A stretch of 64,000 nucleotides of DNA. It comes from Taklimakanibacter albus (GTDB lineage: Bacteria > Pseudomonadota > Alphaproteobacteria > Rhizobiales > Aestuariivirgaceae). Location of the stretch: the NCBI RefSeq assembly GCF_016595235.1, contig NZ_JAENHL010000008.1, positions 1,882,624-1,946,623 of the forward strand, in the 5' to 3' direction. How positions within the stretch are numbered: the first letter of the stretch is position 1; every line of letters begins with the position of its first letter. Position numbers and translations under genes: made by a program. Below the pieces are notes generated by a model. The model searched no databases. It was not told the origin of the DNA and was given only the letters and a program-made list of their open reading frames with translations. Below, piece after piece: positions 18,424 through 27,291 of this stretch.

Positions 18424-19937
18424 TGCGGCAGCGAATCCCGCAAGGATTGCGGCAGATGGCGGTCATACCAGTCGCGCAAGCGCGCCAGGCGCGGATGATT
18501 GAGATTGCGCTCGAGATAGCGCGACACGCGCGGAATATGGCGCAGATAGCCGCGCTTGCCGTCGCGTTTGGCGAGACGGGCGAAGATGCCGAGGATCTTC
18601 GAGGAGCGCTGCGCGCCGAAAAACGCATAGGCCGAGCGGAAGGCCGCCTCGTCGAAACCCGGATCGTCCTTGCGCAAGGCGCAATAGCGGTCGAGCAATT
18701 CATCGGCGATGGCGAAATCGATATCGACGCGGGCATCCTGGAGCAGCGAGGCGAGGTCGAAAGCGGGATGGCCCATCACGCAATCCTGCGTGTCGATGAG
18801 GCCGACGCGCTTTATTCCTTCGCGCTCCGGCAGCCACATCAGATTGGGCGAATGATAGTCGCGCATGATCCACACCGGCCGCGTCGTGTCGCTGAGCGGG
18901 AACAGCTCGTTCCAGATGTCGAGGAATTCACGGCGGTCCTTGTCGGACGGCGTCGAGGCTTTGGCGAAGGGCCAGAACCAATCGACCACCAGCTCGACCT
19001 CGATGGTCATCGCTTCGCGGTCGTAGTCGGAGACATGATGCCAGCCATTGTCGGGGATCGGCGCCTTGGCCGGCCAGTCGAGCCGCGCCATGTCGACGAG
19101 GAGCCGCATCGCCTCATCGAGCGGCACCGTCATGTCCTCGCCGCGCAGCATCATGCGGCCATAGACGTCTGAGCCCATATCCTCGATGACGGCGAGGCCT
19201 TCCTTGGCGCGCGCCGCCAGGATGCGCGGCGCGCTATAGCCGCGCTCGGTGAGGCAATTGTTCACCGCCAGCACCGCATTGATGTTCTCGGCCAGATGCG
19301 CAATGGCGCTGTAGGGCTTGCCGTGCTTGACGATCGGACCGTCGGGCCGCTCCGCCATGTCCATGAGCACGGCCGTCTCGTCGCCCTTCACCAGGCGCTC
19401 ATACCGCCGGAACGAGGCGTCGCCTTCGAGGAACAGGCGCGTCGCCTTGGCCCAGTCGGTGTCCTTGAGGAAATCGGCAATGGCGGCAAGGCGCTTCAAC
19501 GCCAGCGCCCAGGCGCCATGGCCTTCGAGCGCCGCCTCGCGCCCCTTGCCCTTGGATGTGAGGCGGATATCGAGCCGGTCGGCCGACAGGCGGCCGGCGA
19601 GGCGCTCCGGCCATTCGACGATGAGCTGGTGAGTGGTCAGCAATTCATCGAGGCCAAGTTCGTCCAATTCGCCTGCAGACGACAGGCGGTAGAGATCGAC
19701 ATGGGCGACCGGGATGCGGGTCGCGTCATAGGTCTGGACCAGCGTGAAGGTCGGTGAGGGAACTTCGATTTCGTCCCCCGCCAGCGCCTGGATGAAGCTC
19801 CGGGCGAGCGTCGTCTTGCCGGCGCCCAGGTCGCCATGGAGGCAGATGACGCTGCCGGCCTTGGCCATCAGCGCCAGCTCGGTGCCCAGGGCTTGCGTCG
19901 CTTCGGTGTCTATTAAGGGTCTCTGGAAGGAAATCAT
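18420..19937 (-). CDS. TsaE - AmgK-like phosphotransferase fusion
   Basis: 505-residue fusion of two unrelated enzymes. Residues about 1-150 are TsaE, the ATPase needed with TsaB/TsaD for N6-threonylcarbamoyladenosine at tRNA position 37: P-loop HGDLGAGKTTLARSF, VPSPTFTLVQTY and IVEWPERL are present. Residues about 165-505 are an aminoglycoside-phosphotransferase-type kinase: RRYERLV, catalytic IMRDYHSPNLMWL and metal-binding LIDTQDCVMGHPAFD. The second half resembles AmgK, which phosphorylates MurNAc at the anomeric carbon; the next gene supplies the matching uridylyltransferase. The fusion is, to my knowledge, common in alphaproteobacteria. The upstream divL gene ends 21 bases away. Confidence 0.9.
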   Translation of the reverse strand: MISFQRPLIDTEATQALGTELALMAKAGSVICLHGDLGAGKTTLARSFIQALAGDEIEVPSPTFTLVQTYDATRIPVAHVDLYRLSSAGELDELGLDELLTTHQLIVEWPERLAGRLSADRLDIRLTSKGKGREAALEGHGAWALALKRLAAIADFLKDTDWAKATRLFLEGDASFRRYERLVKGDETAVLMDMAERPDGPIVKHGKPYSAIAHLAENINAVLAVNNCLTERGYSAPRILAARAKEGLAVIEDMGSDVYGRMMLRGEDMTVPLDEAMRLLVDMARLDWPAKAPIPDNGWHHVSDYDREAMTIEVELVVDWFWPFAKASTPSDKDRREFLDIWNELFPLSDTTRPVWIMRDYHSPNLMWLPEREGIKRVGLIDTQDCVMGHPAFDLASLLQDARVDIDFAIADELLDRYCALRKDDPGFDEAAFRSAYAFFGAQRSSKILGIFARLAKRDGKRGYLRHIPRVSRYLERNLNHPRLARLRDWYDRHLPQSLRDSLPQ

Positions 19938-19958
19938 GCTGTCCGAACAATAGGATAT

Positions 19959-22457
19959 CTAGGCGGCGACGGAGCCACGCCGGTGCTCCTGGAGGGAACC
20001 GCGATCCTGGGCGTGCGGGCCACGCAACGGGAAGCGGCAGATGACCGTCGTGCCTTTATTGACCTGCGAACGCAAGGAGACTCTTCCGCCATGCAGTTCG
20101 ACGAAACTCTTGACGATGGCAAGGCCGAGGCCGGGGCCGCGGTGGCCGCCCGGCATGGGTTTCGACTGGAAGCGGTCGAAGACCCGCTTCTGGAATTCGG
20201 GATCGATGCCGCGGCCGGTATCGGCCACCCAGAGCAGGATGTCGTCGCCGTCATGGGCGGCCCCCATGCGGATGGTGCCGCGCTCGGCGGAGAAGCCGAT
20301 GGCGTTGGCGAGCAGGTTGTGCAGGATCTGCGCCACGCGCTTGGGATCGCCGGTGAAATGCTGGGCATCGTCGGCGACCTCGATATTCAAGGTCAGGTCG
20401 CGCTTGGTCATCCAAGGCCCAAGCCCCTCGCCCGATTCCTGCATGATGGCGATCACGTCGATATCGGCGAGCTTCAGCTCCATGGCGCCGGCATCGATCG
20501 TGGTCAGATCGAGAATGGCGTCGATGATGACCAGCAGGTCCTGCGAGGAGTCCTGAATGTCGCGCAGATATTCCTGCTGCTTGGGCTTGAGCTCGCCGGC
20601 GATGCCGAGCGACAGGCTTTCGGCGAAGCCCAGAATATTGGTGAGCGGCGTGCGCAGCTCGTAGGAGACATTCGACATGAAGCCGGTCTTCAGCCGGTCG
20701 GCGGCTTCGAGCGCCTCGGCGCGCTCGCGCAGAGCGTTTTCGATGCGCGATGAATCCGTCACGTCGACATAAGTGAGCAGCGTATTGCCGTCGGGCAAAG
20801 GCACGAAGGCATATTCGAGCGCCAGCCCGTCGGGCCGGTTGAGCCTGCCCTTCTGCGGCTTGCGGCCGGTGTCGAGGCTGGTCATGCTGTATTTGAGCTC
20901 GTCCCAGACGGCGTCGTTGGTGAGGAGCTTGCGGCACTGATCGATGACCGGATCGATATGCGGCTGGCGGTCGAGGAAAGCCGGGTCGAGCGACCAGAAG
21001 CGGGCGAAGGCCGGATTGTGCAGCTTCAGGCGGCCGTCGGTGCCGAAAAGCGCGACGCCCTCATGCAGGTTGTCGAGCGTCTCGCGCTGCACCCCGATCA
21101 GCTCGTTATAGCGGCTTTCGAGCTGGATCTCCTTGGTGACATTCTCATAGAGATAGGTGGTGCCGCCGAAAGGATGCTGCTCGCAGATGACGCGCAGCGA
21201 GCGGCCGTCCGGGAGATACCACCAGTTCTCGCGCGTCTCGAGCGTGGTGTAGGCCTGCAGCTGCTTGGCCTTCCAGTCGCGGTAATTGGCCTGCTCGGGC
21301 AGACGGCGCAATTCGCGCAGGCGGTCGAGGATCTCGCCGTCGGTGGGTCCGAGCGCCAGCCAGTCGGAATCGAGCGACCACAATTCGGCATAGGCCGAGT
21401 TGTGGAAGCGCAGCCGCTGATCGGGGCCGAATATGGCGATGGCGGTGTCGAGCTTGTCGAGCGTGTTGGCGTGGCCCTGGATATGGCGCTTCAGCTCCTT
21501 GCGCGCCAATTCGATGGCGGTGACATCGATGGCGAAGCGGGCGGACCCGTCGGCAAGCTGGATTTCATGCACGTCGAGCGCGCATTTGGTGCCGCCGATC
21601 ACCGCATGGGTGCGGCCCTTGAGGCTCGTCGGACGCTGGCCCTCGGCGGGCGCCTCGATCTTCGCGTCGTCGACGATGCCGATGCGATTGGCGATGACGG
21701 CGTCGACATCGGGGGCTTCCACCGCCTTGATGTAGGATTCGTTCACCCAGATCGTCTCGCCGGCCGTATCCTTGAGCCAGATCGGAAAGGGCGCGGCATC
21801 GAGCACGGCGCTCAGGCGCTCCACCTGCTTGCCGAGGCGGCGCGCATCATAGGCATATTCGGTGACCTGCAGGCGCTCACCGGCGAGCGGGCGCAGGCGC
21901 AAAGTGGTGGAGCCGCCGGCGGTGCGGCCGTCGGCTTCGAGGAGCTCGCCTTGAGCCGAGCGGATGCCGATATTGAAGGGCACCCCCTGGTCGCGCATGA
22001 GCGCGATGGCGTCGAGGAGTGCCGCGGCCGATTCCGGATCGAGCCAGGAGCGAAAATCGAGGAGCGCGGTCTTGTCGGCGGGAAGCTTGACCACGCCTTT
22101 CATATCGCCGGTGATCTTGTCGGGGGCGCCGTCGCGGCCATGCCAGATGATGAGGATGGTCGGCTCGGCGGTCAGAATCGCCTCGCTCTCATTGAGCGCG
22201 CTTTCGAGCTCGCGGGCGCGCCGCTCGGCCGCCTGCTCCTCGCGGGTCAGCTTGCGGATGACGAAAAATGCCCAGAAGAACACCGCCACGGCGGCAAACA
22301 GAGCGGTGAAGATCAACGGATCATCGGCGAAATTGTTGAGAATCGTGCCCGCCGAAAAACCTTCGGCGCGCGCTGGCGCTGCGAAAAACGCGGTCACCAC
22401 AAACCCCGTCGCCCCTTTATGGGCAAGCCTGGATGTGGAGGCAGCATCTATCCGCAT
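19959..22457 (-). CDS. divL: DivL-type PAS sensor kinase with Tyr in place of His
   Basis: 832-residue membrane sensor kinase: one hydrophobic membrane segment (LIFTALFAAVAVFFWAFF, about residues 48-65), several PAS-like domains (about 215-330, 340-450, 465-580), dimerisation helix and HATPase. The phospho-acceptor motif reads NVSYELRTPL, so Tyr599 replaces the usual histidine, the defining feature of Caulobacter DivL. The ATP-binding boxes look complete (HNLLANAIGFS, DTGRGI, GPGLGLAI). DivL controls the CckA-CtrA cell-cycle pathway together with DivK. Start is ATG 22457 (a GTG lies one codon upstream). Position between ahcY and tsaE fits rhizobial divL as I recall it. Confidence 0.88.
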   Translation of the reverse strand: MRIDAASTSRLAHKGATGFVVTAFFAAPARAEGFSAGTILNNFADDPLIFTALFAAVAVFFWAFFVIRKLTREEQAAERRARELESALNESEAILTAEPTILIIWHGRDGAPDKITGDMKGVVKLPADKTALLDFRSWLDPESAAALLDAIALMRDQGVPFNIGIRSAQGELLEADGRTAGGSTTLRLRPLAGERLQVTEYAYDARRLGKQVERLSAVLDAAPFPIWLKDTAGETIWVNESYIKAVEAPDVDAVIANRIGIVDDAKIEAPAEGQRPTSLKGRTHAVIGGTKCALDVHEIQLADGSARFAIDVTAIELARKELKRHIQGHANTLDKLDTAIAIFGPDQRLRFHNSAYAELWSLDSDWLALGPTDGEILDRLRELRRLPEQANYRDWKAKQLQAYTTLETRENWWYLPDGRSLRVICEQHPFGGTTYLYENVTKEIQLESRYNELIGVQRETLDNLHEGVALFGTDGRLKLHNPAFARFWSLDPAFLDRQPHIDPVIDQCRKLLTNDAVWDELKYSMTSLDTGRKPQKGRLNRPDGLALEYAFVPLPDGNTLLTYVDVTDSSRIENALRERAEALEAADRLKTGFMSNVSYELRTPLTNILGFAESLSLGIAGELKPKQQEYLRDIQDSSQDLLVIIDAILDLTTIDAGAMELKLADIDVIAIMQESGEGLGPWMTKRDLTLNIEVADDAQHFTGDPKRVAQILHNLLANAIGFSAERGTIRMGAAHDGDDILLWVADTGRGIDPEFQKRVFDRFQSKPMPGGHRGPGLGLAIVKSFVELHGGRVSLRSQVNKGTTVICRFPLRGPHAQDRGSLQEHRRGSVAA

Positions 22458-22527
22458 CACGTTTTCCGAATTTCCCCTGAATAAGGCTGGGCCCGTCCGC
22501 CAACCCCAGCCCGCGACGCATGCACAA

Positions 22528-22575
22528 GATCACGATCACTTCAGGTCGACACGACCTGAAGTGATAAACGTGATC
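22528..22575 (-). repeat. Bulged palindrome with ACTTCAGG core
   Basis: Outer arms GATCACG (22528-22534) and CGTGATC (22569-22575); inner perfect 14-base stem (22535-22548 with 22552-22565), 3-base loop; AAA bulge on the right side (22566-22568), which is a TTT bulge 5' of the core on the minus strand. It lies between divL and ahcY. Confidence 0.7.
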
Positions 22576-22588
22576 GTATACTTACATT

Positions 22589-22640
22589 TAGCGCGTGATC
22601 GGACGGAAAACCGGTGGCCACTTTTCCTGATCACGCGCTA
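22589..22640 (+). repeat. Dispersed palindromic repeat, copy 1
   Basis: 12-base perfect arms TAGCGCGTGATC and GATCACGCGCTA enclose a bulge (GGAC) and an inner GGAAAA/TTTTCC stem. A second copy at 48651-48699 has identical arms over 10 bases and the same GGAAAACCGG...CCACTTTTCC core, so this is a true repeat and not a lone hairpin. Confidence 0.85.
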
Positions 22641-22696
22641 ACACTTCAGCGGGCCGGCCGAATCACCGGCCGCCCGCTGAGAGGCAGATATACAAG

Positions 22697-22726
22697 CAAA
22701 ATTCCGGCGCCGGAATCCCGGCGCCG
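22697..22726 (-). terminator. Possible terminator of ahcY
   Basis: On the minus strand a perfect CGGCGCCGG / CCGGCGCCG stem with a 4-base loop begins 14 bases after the ahcY stop and is followed by GAATTTTGCTT, a short T-rich tract. Confidence 0.5.
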
Positions 22727-22739
22727 TATTGCGCGATTT

Positions 22740-24143
22740 TTAGTAGCGGTAGTAGTCGGGCTTGTAGGGACCCTGCTTGGTGACGCCGATATAGGCGGCC
22801 TGCTCGTCCTTGAGCTCGGTCAGCTTGACGCCGAGCTTGGCGAGATGGAGACGGGCAACCTTCTCGTCGAGCGCCTTGGGCAGCACATAGACCTCGTTCT
22901 TGTATTTGCCATTGCCGGCATTGGCGAAAAGCTCGACCTGCGCCAGCGTCTGGTTGGTGAACGAGGCCGACATCACGAAGCTCGGATGGCCGGTAGCGTT
23001 GCCGAGATTGACCAGGCGGCCCTGCGACAGAAGGATGATCCGGTTCCCCTTCGGGAAATGGACCATGTCGACCTGCGGCTTGATGTTCGTCCACTGGTAG
23101 TTCTTGAGATCGGAAACCTGAATCTCATTGTCAAAATGGCCGATATTGCAGACGATCGCCATGTCCTTCATTTCGCGCATGTGATCGACGGTGATGACGT
23201 CCTTGTTGCCGGTCGCGGTGACGAAGATGTCGGCGGTCGGCAGCGCGTCCTCGATGGTCTGAACGGCGAAGCCGTCCATCGCGGCCTGCAGCGCGCAGAT
23301 CGGATCGACCTCGGTGACGACGACGCGGGCGCCCGAGCCCTTCAGCGACAGGGCCGAGCCCTTGCCGACATCGCCATAACCGCAGACGACGGCGACCTTG
23401 CCGGCCATCATCACGTCGGTGCCGCGGCGGATCGCGTCGACGAGCGATTCACGGCAGCCATATTTGTTGTCGAACTTCGACTTGGTGACGCTGTCATTGA
23501 CATTGATCGCCGGGAAGGGAAGCTCGCCCTTCTTCTGCAGCTCGTAGAGACGATGCACGCCGGTGGTCGTCTCTTCCGAAACGCCCTTGATCGAGGCCCT
23601 GATCTTGGAGAACCAGCCCGGGCTCGAAGCCAGACGCTTCTTGATCTCGGCGAAGAGACACTCTTCCTCTTCGTTCTTCGGATTGGCGATGAGGGAGGGA
23701 TCCTTCTCCGCCTTCGAGCCGAGGAGGATGAACAGCGTGGCGTCGCCACCATCGTCGAGGATCATATTGGCGGGCTCGCCCGGCCAGTCGAAGATGCGGC
23801 CGGTATATTCCCAGTATTCCTTGAGGCTCTCCCCCTTGAAGGCGAAGACCGGAATGCCCTTCGCGGCGATGGCGGCGGCGGCATGGTCCTGGGTCGAGTA
23901 GATGTTGCAGGAGGCCCAGCGCACTTCCGCGCCCAGCGCCACCAGCGTCTCGATGAGAACGGCGGTCTGGATGGTCATGTGGAGCGAGCCCGAAATGCGA
24001 GCCCCCTTCAGCGGCTGCTTGGGCCCCAGCTCCTCGCGGGTCGCCATGAGGCCCGGCATCTCGACCTCGGCCATCCCGATCTCTTTGCGGCCCCAGTCGG
24101 CCAGGCCGATATCGGCAACGTGAAAATCCTTGGAGCTCGCCAT
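22740..24143 (-). CDS. ahcY: S-adenosylhomocysteine hydrolase
   Basis: Hydrolyses S-adenosylhomocysteine to adenosine and homocysteine, relieving product inhibition of methyltransferases. The 467-residue protein has the NAD-binding loop [11 protein letters not shown] (about residues 250-260), [12 protein letters not shown] near the substrate pocket, and the family C-terminus KPDYYRY. ATG 24143 is preceded by AGGGA and starts with the usual [20 protein letters not shown] (shown to 20 residues). A promoter and a dyad lie just upstream, overlapping the 3' end of ptsH. Confidence 0.97.
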   Translation of the reverse strand: MASSKDFHVADIGLADWGRKEIGMAEVEMPGLMATREELGPKQPLKGARISGSLHMTIQTAVLIETLVALGAEVRWASCNIYSTQDHAAAAIAAKGIPVFAFKGESLKEYWEYTGRIFDWPGEPANMILDDGGDATLFILLGSKAEKDPSLIANPKNEEEECLFAEIKKRLASSPGWFSKIRASIKGVSEETTTGVHRLYELQKKGELPFPAINVNDSVTKSKFDNKYGCRESLVDAIRRGTDVMMAGKVAVVCGYGDVGKGSALSLKGSGARVVVTEVDPICALQAAMDGFAVQTIEDALPTADIFVTATGNKDVITVDHMREMKDMAIVCNIGHFDNEIQVSDLKNYQWTNIKPQVDMVHFPKGNRIILLSQGRLVNLGNATGHPSFVMSASFTNQTLAQVELFANAGNGKYKNEVYVLPKALDEKVARLHLAKLGVKLTELKDEQAAYIGVTKQGPYKPDYYRY

Positions 24144-24176
24144 GTTCAATCCCTGCATCGTTAATGGAATGGCGCC

Positions 24177-24205
24177 CCTATAGCAGGGGTCCCAGGGCCT
24201 GTCCA
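24177..24205 (-). promoter_or_regulatory. Predicted promoter of ahcY
   Basis: On the minus strand TGGACA (5 of 6 to TTGACA) and TATAGG (4 of 6 to TATAAT) are exactly 17 bases apart; the predicted start point is near 24170, about 27 bases before the ATG. Pattern match only. Confidence 0.55.
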
Positions 24206-24209
24206 TAAG

Positions 24210-24231
24210 GATATAAAGAAATCTTTATATC
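24210..24231. promoter_or_regulatory. AT-rich dyad upstream of ahcY, candidate operator
   Basis: GATATAAAGA-AA-TCTTTATATC is a perfect 10-base inverted repeat, conspicuously AT-rich in a GC-rich genome, placed directly upstream of the predicted -35 box. Its form (ATAAAG/CTTTAT) is like operators I recall for ArsR-family regulators of methionine and SAM/SAH metabolism in proteobacteria. The regulator itself is not in the window. Confidence 0.5.
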
Positions 24232-24505
24232 ATTCTTCGCCGAATTTCTCGGCGATCAGGGTGCCCAGCGCCTCCAGGGCGGCAATCGCCTGGGGGCCGG
24301 CGGCGGTAACCTGGATGGAGGAACCGGGGGTCGCGGCCAGCATCATCAGCCCCATGATGGAGGTGCCGGGGACCGTCTGGCTGTCGCGGCTGACCTGGAT
24401 ATCGGCGTCGAACTGCTCCGCGCATTTCACGAATTTGGCCGAAGCCCGGGCGTGGAGCCCGCGGCTGTTGATGATCATGAAATGACGGGTATGAGGTTCG
24501 GCCAT
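24230..24505 (-). CDS. ptsH: HPr phosphocarrier protein
   Basis: 91-residue HPr of the regulatory phosphotransferase system. The phospho-histidine motif NSRGLHARAS places His18; the regulatory serine is in GTSIMGLMMLAA (Ser49), the site HPrK would phosphorylate. It abuts the EIIA gene with no spacer and runs toward ahcY. No sugar permease is nearby, consistent with a regulatory rather than transport role. Confidence 0.94.
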   Translation of the reverse strand: MAEPHTRHFMIINSRGLHARASAKFVKCAEQFDADIQVSRDSQTVPGTSIMGLMMLAATPGSSIQVTAAGPQAIAALEALGTLIAEKFGEE

Positions 24506-24904
24506 CTATCCGCTCAAGATCTGACTCGCGATGTTTATATACTTGCGCCCGGCCTCCTGGGCCTTGACGACAGCGGTTTCGAGGCTGGAATCGCCGCGAA
24601 TGCGGGCGAGCTTGACCAGCATCGGCAGGTTGACGCCGGCCAGCACCTCGACGCGCCCGTTCTCGAGCAGCGAGATGGCGAGATTGCAGGGCGTGCCGCC
24701 GAACATGTCGGTGAGGACGATGACGCCCTGGCCGGCATCGGCCGACTGGATCGCCGCCATGATGTCGGCGCGCCGTTTCTCCAGCTCGTCATCGGGGCCG
24801 ATCGAGACCGTGGCCAGATGATCCTGGGGACCGACCACATGCTCCAACGCAGACCGGAATTCCTCCGCCAGCCGCCCATGGGTGACCAGAACAAGTCCGA
24901 TCAT
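24506..24904 (-). CDS. PTS EIIA component, mannose (fructose) family
   Basis: 132-residue EIIA of the mannose class. MIGLVLVTHG puts the phospho-acceptor His at residue 9, and TDMFGGTPCN is the family loop. It lacks EIIB, EIIC and EIID partners here. In rhizobia such an orphan EIIA works with HPr and HPrK as a signalling chain linked to ChvG/ChvI or nitrogen-PTS functions; that link is inference from context. The stop abuts the ptsH start. Confidence 0.9.
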   Translation of the reverse strand: MIGLVLVTHGRLAEEFRSALEHVVGPQDHLATVSIGPDDELEKRRADIMAAIQSADAGQGVIVLTDMFGGTPCNLAISLLENGRVEVLAGVNLPMLVKLARIRGDSSLETAVVKAQEAGRKYINIASQILSG

Positions 24905-25015
24905 GAATTCAAATGCTCCACCGGAACATACCTACCTTACTACAGGGGCCGCGAATGTGCCGGGAAGTGCTGCCATATGCAACATCGGGCATTATCCTGC
25001 TGAATTTGCCGCAGT

Positions 25016-25474
25016 TCATGCGTGAGACACCGCGGTCAAAGCGGCGCGGATGCGCGCCGGGGCCGAGGCTTGGCCCGGATCGATGCCGATCTGGCGCAAT
25101 GCAATGCCGGCGACATGCCGGAAGGCCGCTTCCGGCATCCGCTCGATTTCAGCCGCCTTGGCGAGCTTCACCGCGAGAACGAGTTTCACTTCCGGCAGAT
25201 GATCCACTTTCACGACGCCCTGCCCTCTGATCTCGAACAGCCCGGCGATCGGTTTCGGACATGAAGCGACGAGCGCGTCGCCGCGCCGTTCGATGACGGT
25301 CTGATCGTCGCAAACGAGCTTGCCGCGCAAAACGAGATGGCCGAAGCCATAGCCCGGCTCATCGATGAGGCGAAGCACCAGATCCGACTTGCCGGATCCC
25401 GGTGGTCCCTCGATCAATATGCCGGCATCGCCCAGCGCCACGCAGCTCGCATGGAGAGTGACGGCCTCAGGCAT
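25016..25474 (-). CDS. hprK: HPr kinase/phosphorylase, short alphaproteobacterial form
   Basis: 152 residues, about half the length of Firmicutes HPrK: only the catalytic domain is present. Walker A GPPGSGKSDLVLRLID (Gly23-Ser30 core), KLVCDDQT, and the signature loop GLFEIRGQGVVKV are all visible. It would phosphorylate Ser49 of HPr. ATG 25474 lies inside the chvG end (8-base overlap), which fixes the start. The lack of the N-terminal domain is usual for this order. Confidence 0.92.
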   Translation of the reverse strand: MPEAVTLHASCVALGDAGILIEGPPGSGKSDLVLRLIDEPGYGFGHLVLRGKLVCDDQTVIERRGDALVASCPKPIAGLFEIRGQGVVKVDHLPEVKLVLAVKLAKAAEIERMPEAAFRHVAGIALRQIGIDPGQASAPARIRAALTAVSHA

Positions 25475-27272
25475 CGTTGGCGACCCAGTCCTGCGGAATG
25501 GCCGGAATGCGCACGATGAAACGGGCGCCGAGGATCGGGCGCTCGCCGCCCGACGGCGCCTTGCCATAGCGGTTCTCGGCCCAGATGCGGCCCTTATGTG
25601 CTTCGACGATCTGGCGCGAGATCGAAAGCCCGAGGCCCGAATTCTTGCCGAAGGAGCCTTCCGGGCGATCGGTATAGAAACGCTCGAAGATACGTTCGAG
25701 ATTTTCAGGCGGAATGCCCGGGCCTTCGTCTTCGACGCGGAACTCGATGTAATATTGCAGGCGCCTGACGCGCACCCGGATGGTCGAGGTCTCCGGTGCG
25801 AAGGAGCGCGCATTGTCGATGAGATTGCGCACCACCTGACCCAGACGCGTGTCGTGGCCCAAGATGACGAAGGCCCTCTCGCGCGCAATGGCGGCTGGCG
25901 CCGGCTGAACTTCGAGCGCGATCGCCGCCTGATTGTCCTTGCGCGTTTCATTGGCGAAGGACACAAGCGTATCGAGCACTTCGGCAACATTGATCGGCTG
26001 GACTTCCGAGCGCGCCAGCTCGGCGTCGAGCCGCGACGCGCCGGCGATATCGGTGATGAGGCGGTCGAGCCGGCGCACGTCGTCCTTCACCACCTCGACC
26101 AGGCGGTTGCGCTGATCTTCGGTCTTGGCGAAAGGCAGTGTCTCGACGGCGCTGCGCAACGAGGTCAAAGGATTCTTGAGCTCATGCGAGACGTCGGCGG
26201 CGAAAGCCTCGATCGCCTCGATGCGGTTGTAGAGCGCCGTCGTCATGTCGCGCAGCGCGCCCGACAAATGACCGATCTCGTCGCGCCTCTGGGTGAAGTC
26301 GGGGATCTCGACGCGCTTGTTGACGCCGCGCCGTACCCGCTCGGCCGCCGCCGCCAGACGGCGGATCGGCTCGGCAATGGTGCCGGCGAGAAACACCGAA
26401 AGAAGAATGGTGACCAGCGCCACGAAGCCGAAGGTGAACAGCACGATCTTGCGCTCGGCCAGGAGCACATTGTCGATCTCGCCGCCCGATGTCGAGAGCA
26501 CGAGCGCGCCCAAGACGCCGCGGTAGCGCTGGATGGGCACGGCGACCGATACGATGATCTCGTTCTGATCGTTGACGCGCACGATCGAGACCGAGGCGCC
26601 GTTCAAGGCGGCGAGGATCTCCGGAAATTCCTTGCCGTTGTCGACGCCATAATCCTTCTGATGCGGATAGTCGTTGGTGAACAGCCAATCATTGAGGCGC
26701 TTCCACCAGCGCATCCAGATCGAGTCGGGCTTGGCGTCGAAGGGCGGCAATTCGCGCTGGGTGATCTCACCGCGGCCATAGAGATAGCGGCTGTCGACCA
26801 CCAGATTGCCGTCGGGATCGATGATGCGGGCGCGGATCGAGGTGGAGGCGAGAAGCCGGCGCAGGATCGGCCCGGCATTTTCGGGGTTGATCGGGAAATC
26901 GAGATCGCGCAGCTGCTCGGCGTCGGCGGCGCTGTCGTCGCCGGAATCCATCAGCGCGTCGGGATCGATGACGATCGAGCCGGTATCGACGGTCGCGGAG
27001 CCCGCGACCGCGGCGGCGATGATGTTCGCCTGCGGCATCAGGCTCTGCACACGGGCATCGATCAGGCCCTGGCGGAACTGATTGAAATAGAGGATGCCGA
27101 GAACGAGGACGATCAGGCCGGCGATATTGAGAAGGACGATGCGGCTGGTGAGGCTCGCCGGCGCCAGACGGTGAATCCACCAGGCCAGACCCCGATCACG
27201 CTCGACGACCGTCTCAGTAGCGGTAGTGTCCTCGACCTCGATCCGGTCGGGTGTTTCGACGCCCGTCACCAT
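25467..27272 (-). CDS. chvG: Sensor histidine kinase ChvG (ExoS type)
   Basis: 601-residue sensor kinase: cytoplasmic N-tail, membrane segment 1 (IVLLNIAGLIVLVLGILYF, about residues 45-63), periplasmic sensor domain of about 210 residues, membrane segment 2 (IVLFTFGFVALVTILLSVFL, about 270-289), HAMP, phospho-acceptor helix VSHELKNPLTSLRSAVETLP, and HATPase with NLIDNARSF, DEGPGIP and NSGLGLSI. ChvG responds to acidity and envelope stress and controls exopolysaccharide, motility and central metabolism in rhizobia and Agrobacterium. It lies 19 bases after chvI and overlaps hprK. Confidence 0.93.
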   Translation of the reverse strand: MVTGVETPDRIEVEDTTATETVVERDRGLAWWIHRLAPASLTSRIVLLNIAGLIVLVLGILYFNQFRQGLIDARVQSLMPQANIIAAAVAGSATVDTGSIVIDPDALMDSGDDSAADAEQLRDLDFPINPENAGPILRRLLASTSIRARIIDPDGNLVVDSRYLYGRGEITQRELPPFDAKPDSIWMRWWKRLNDWLFTNDYPHQKDYGVDNGKEFPEILAALNGASVSIVRVNDQNEIIVSVAVPIQRYRGVLGALVLSTSGGEIDNVLLAERKIVLFTFGFVALVTILLSVFLAGTIAEPIRRLAAAAERVRRGVNKRVEIPDFTQRRDEIGHLSGALRDMTTALYNRIEAIEAFAADVSHELKNPLTSLRSAVETLPFAKTEDQRNRLVEVVKDDVRRLDRLITDIAGASRLDAELARSEVQPINVAEVLDTLVSFANETRKDNQAAIALEVQPAPAAIARERAFVILGHDTRLGQVVRNLIDNARSFAPETSTIRVRVRRLQYYIEFRVEDEGPGIPPENLERIFERFYTDRPEGSFGKNSGLGLSISRQIVEAHKGRIWAENRYGKAPSGGERPILGARFIVRIPAIPQDWVANDA

Positions 27273-27291
27273 GCCGTGCCCAGCCTATCGG

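Noticed and set aside
12725-18498. Very long open frames (up to about 900 codons) antisense to addA, addB and the murU-like gene
   Set aside because: They follow from the codon bias of GC-rich genes: no ribosome-binding sites, no recognisable domains, compositions rich in Arg, Gly, Ala and His, while the opposite strand holds complete known proteins.
24144-24229. Possible SAH or SAM riboswitch before ahcY
   Set aside because: The predicted leader is only about 27 bases, too short for any known SAH or SAM aptamer; a protein-binding dyad explains the site better.
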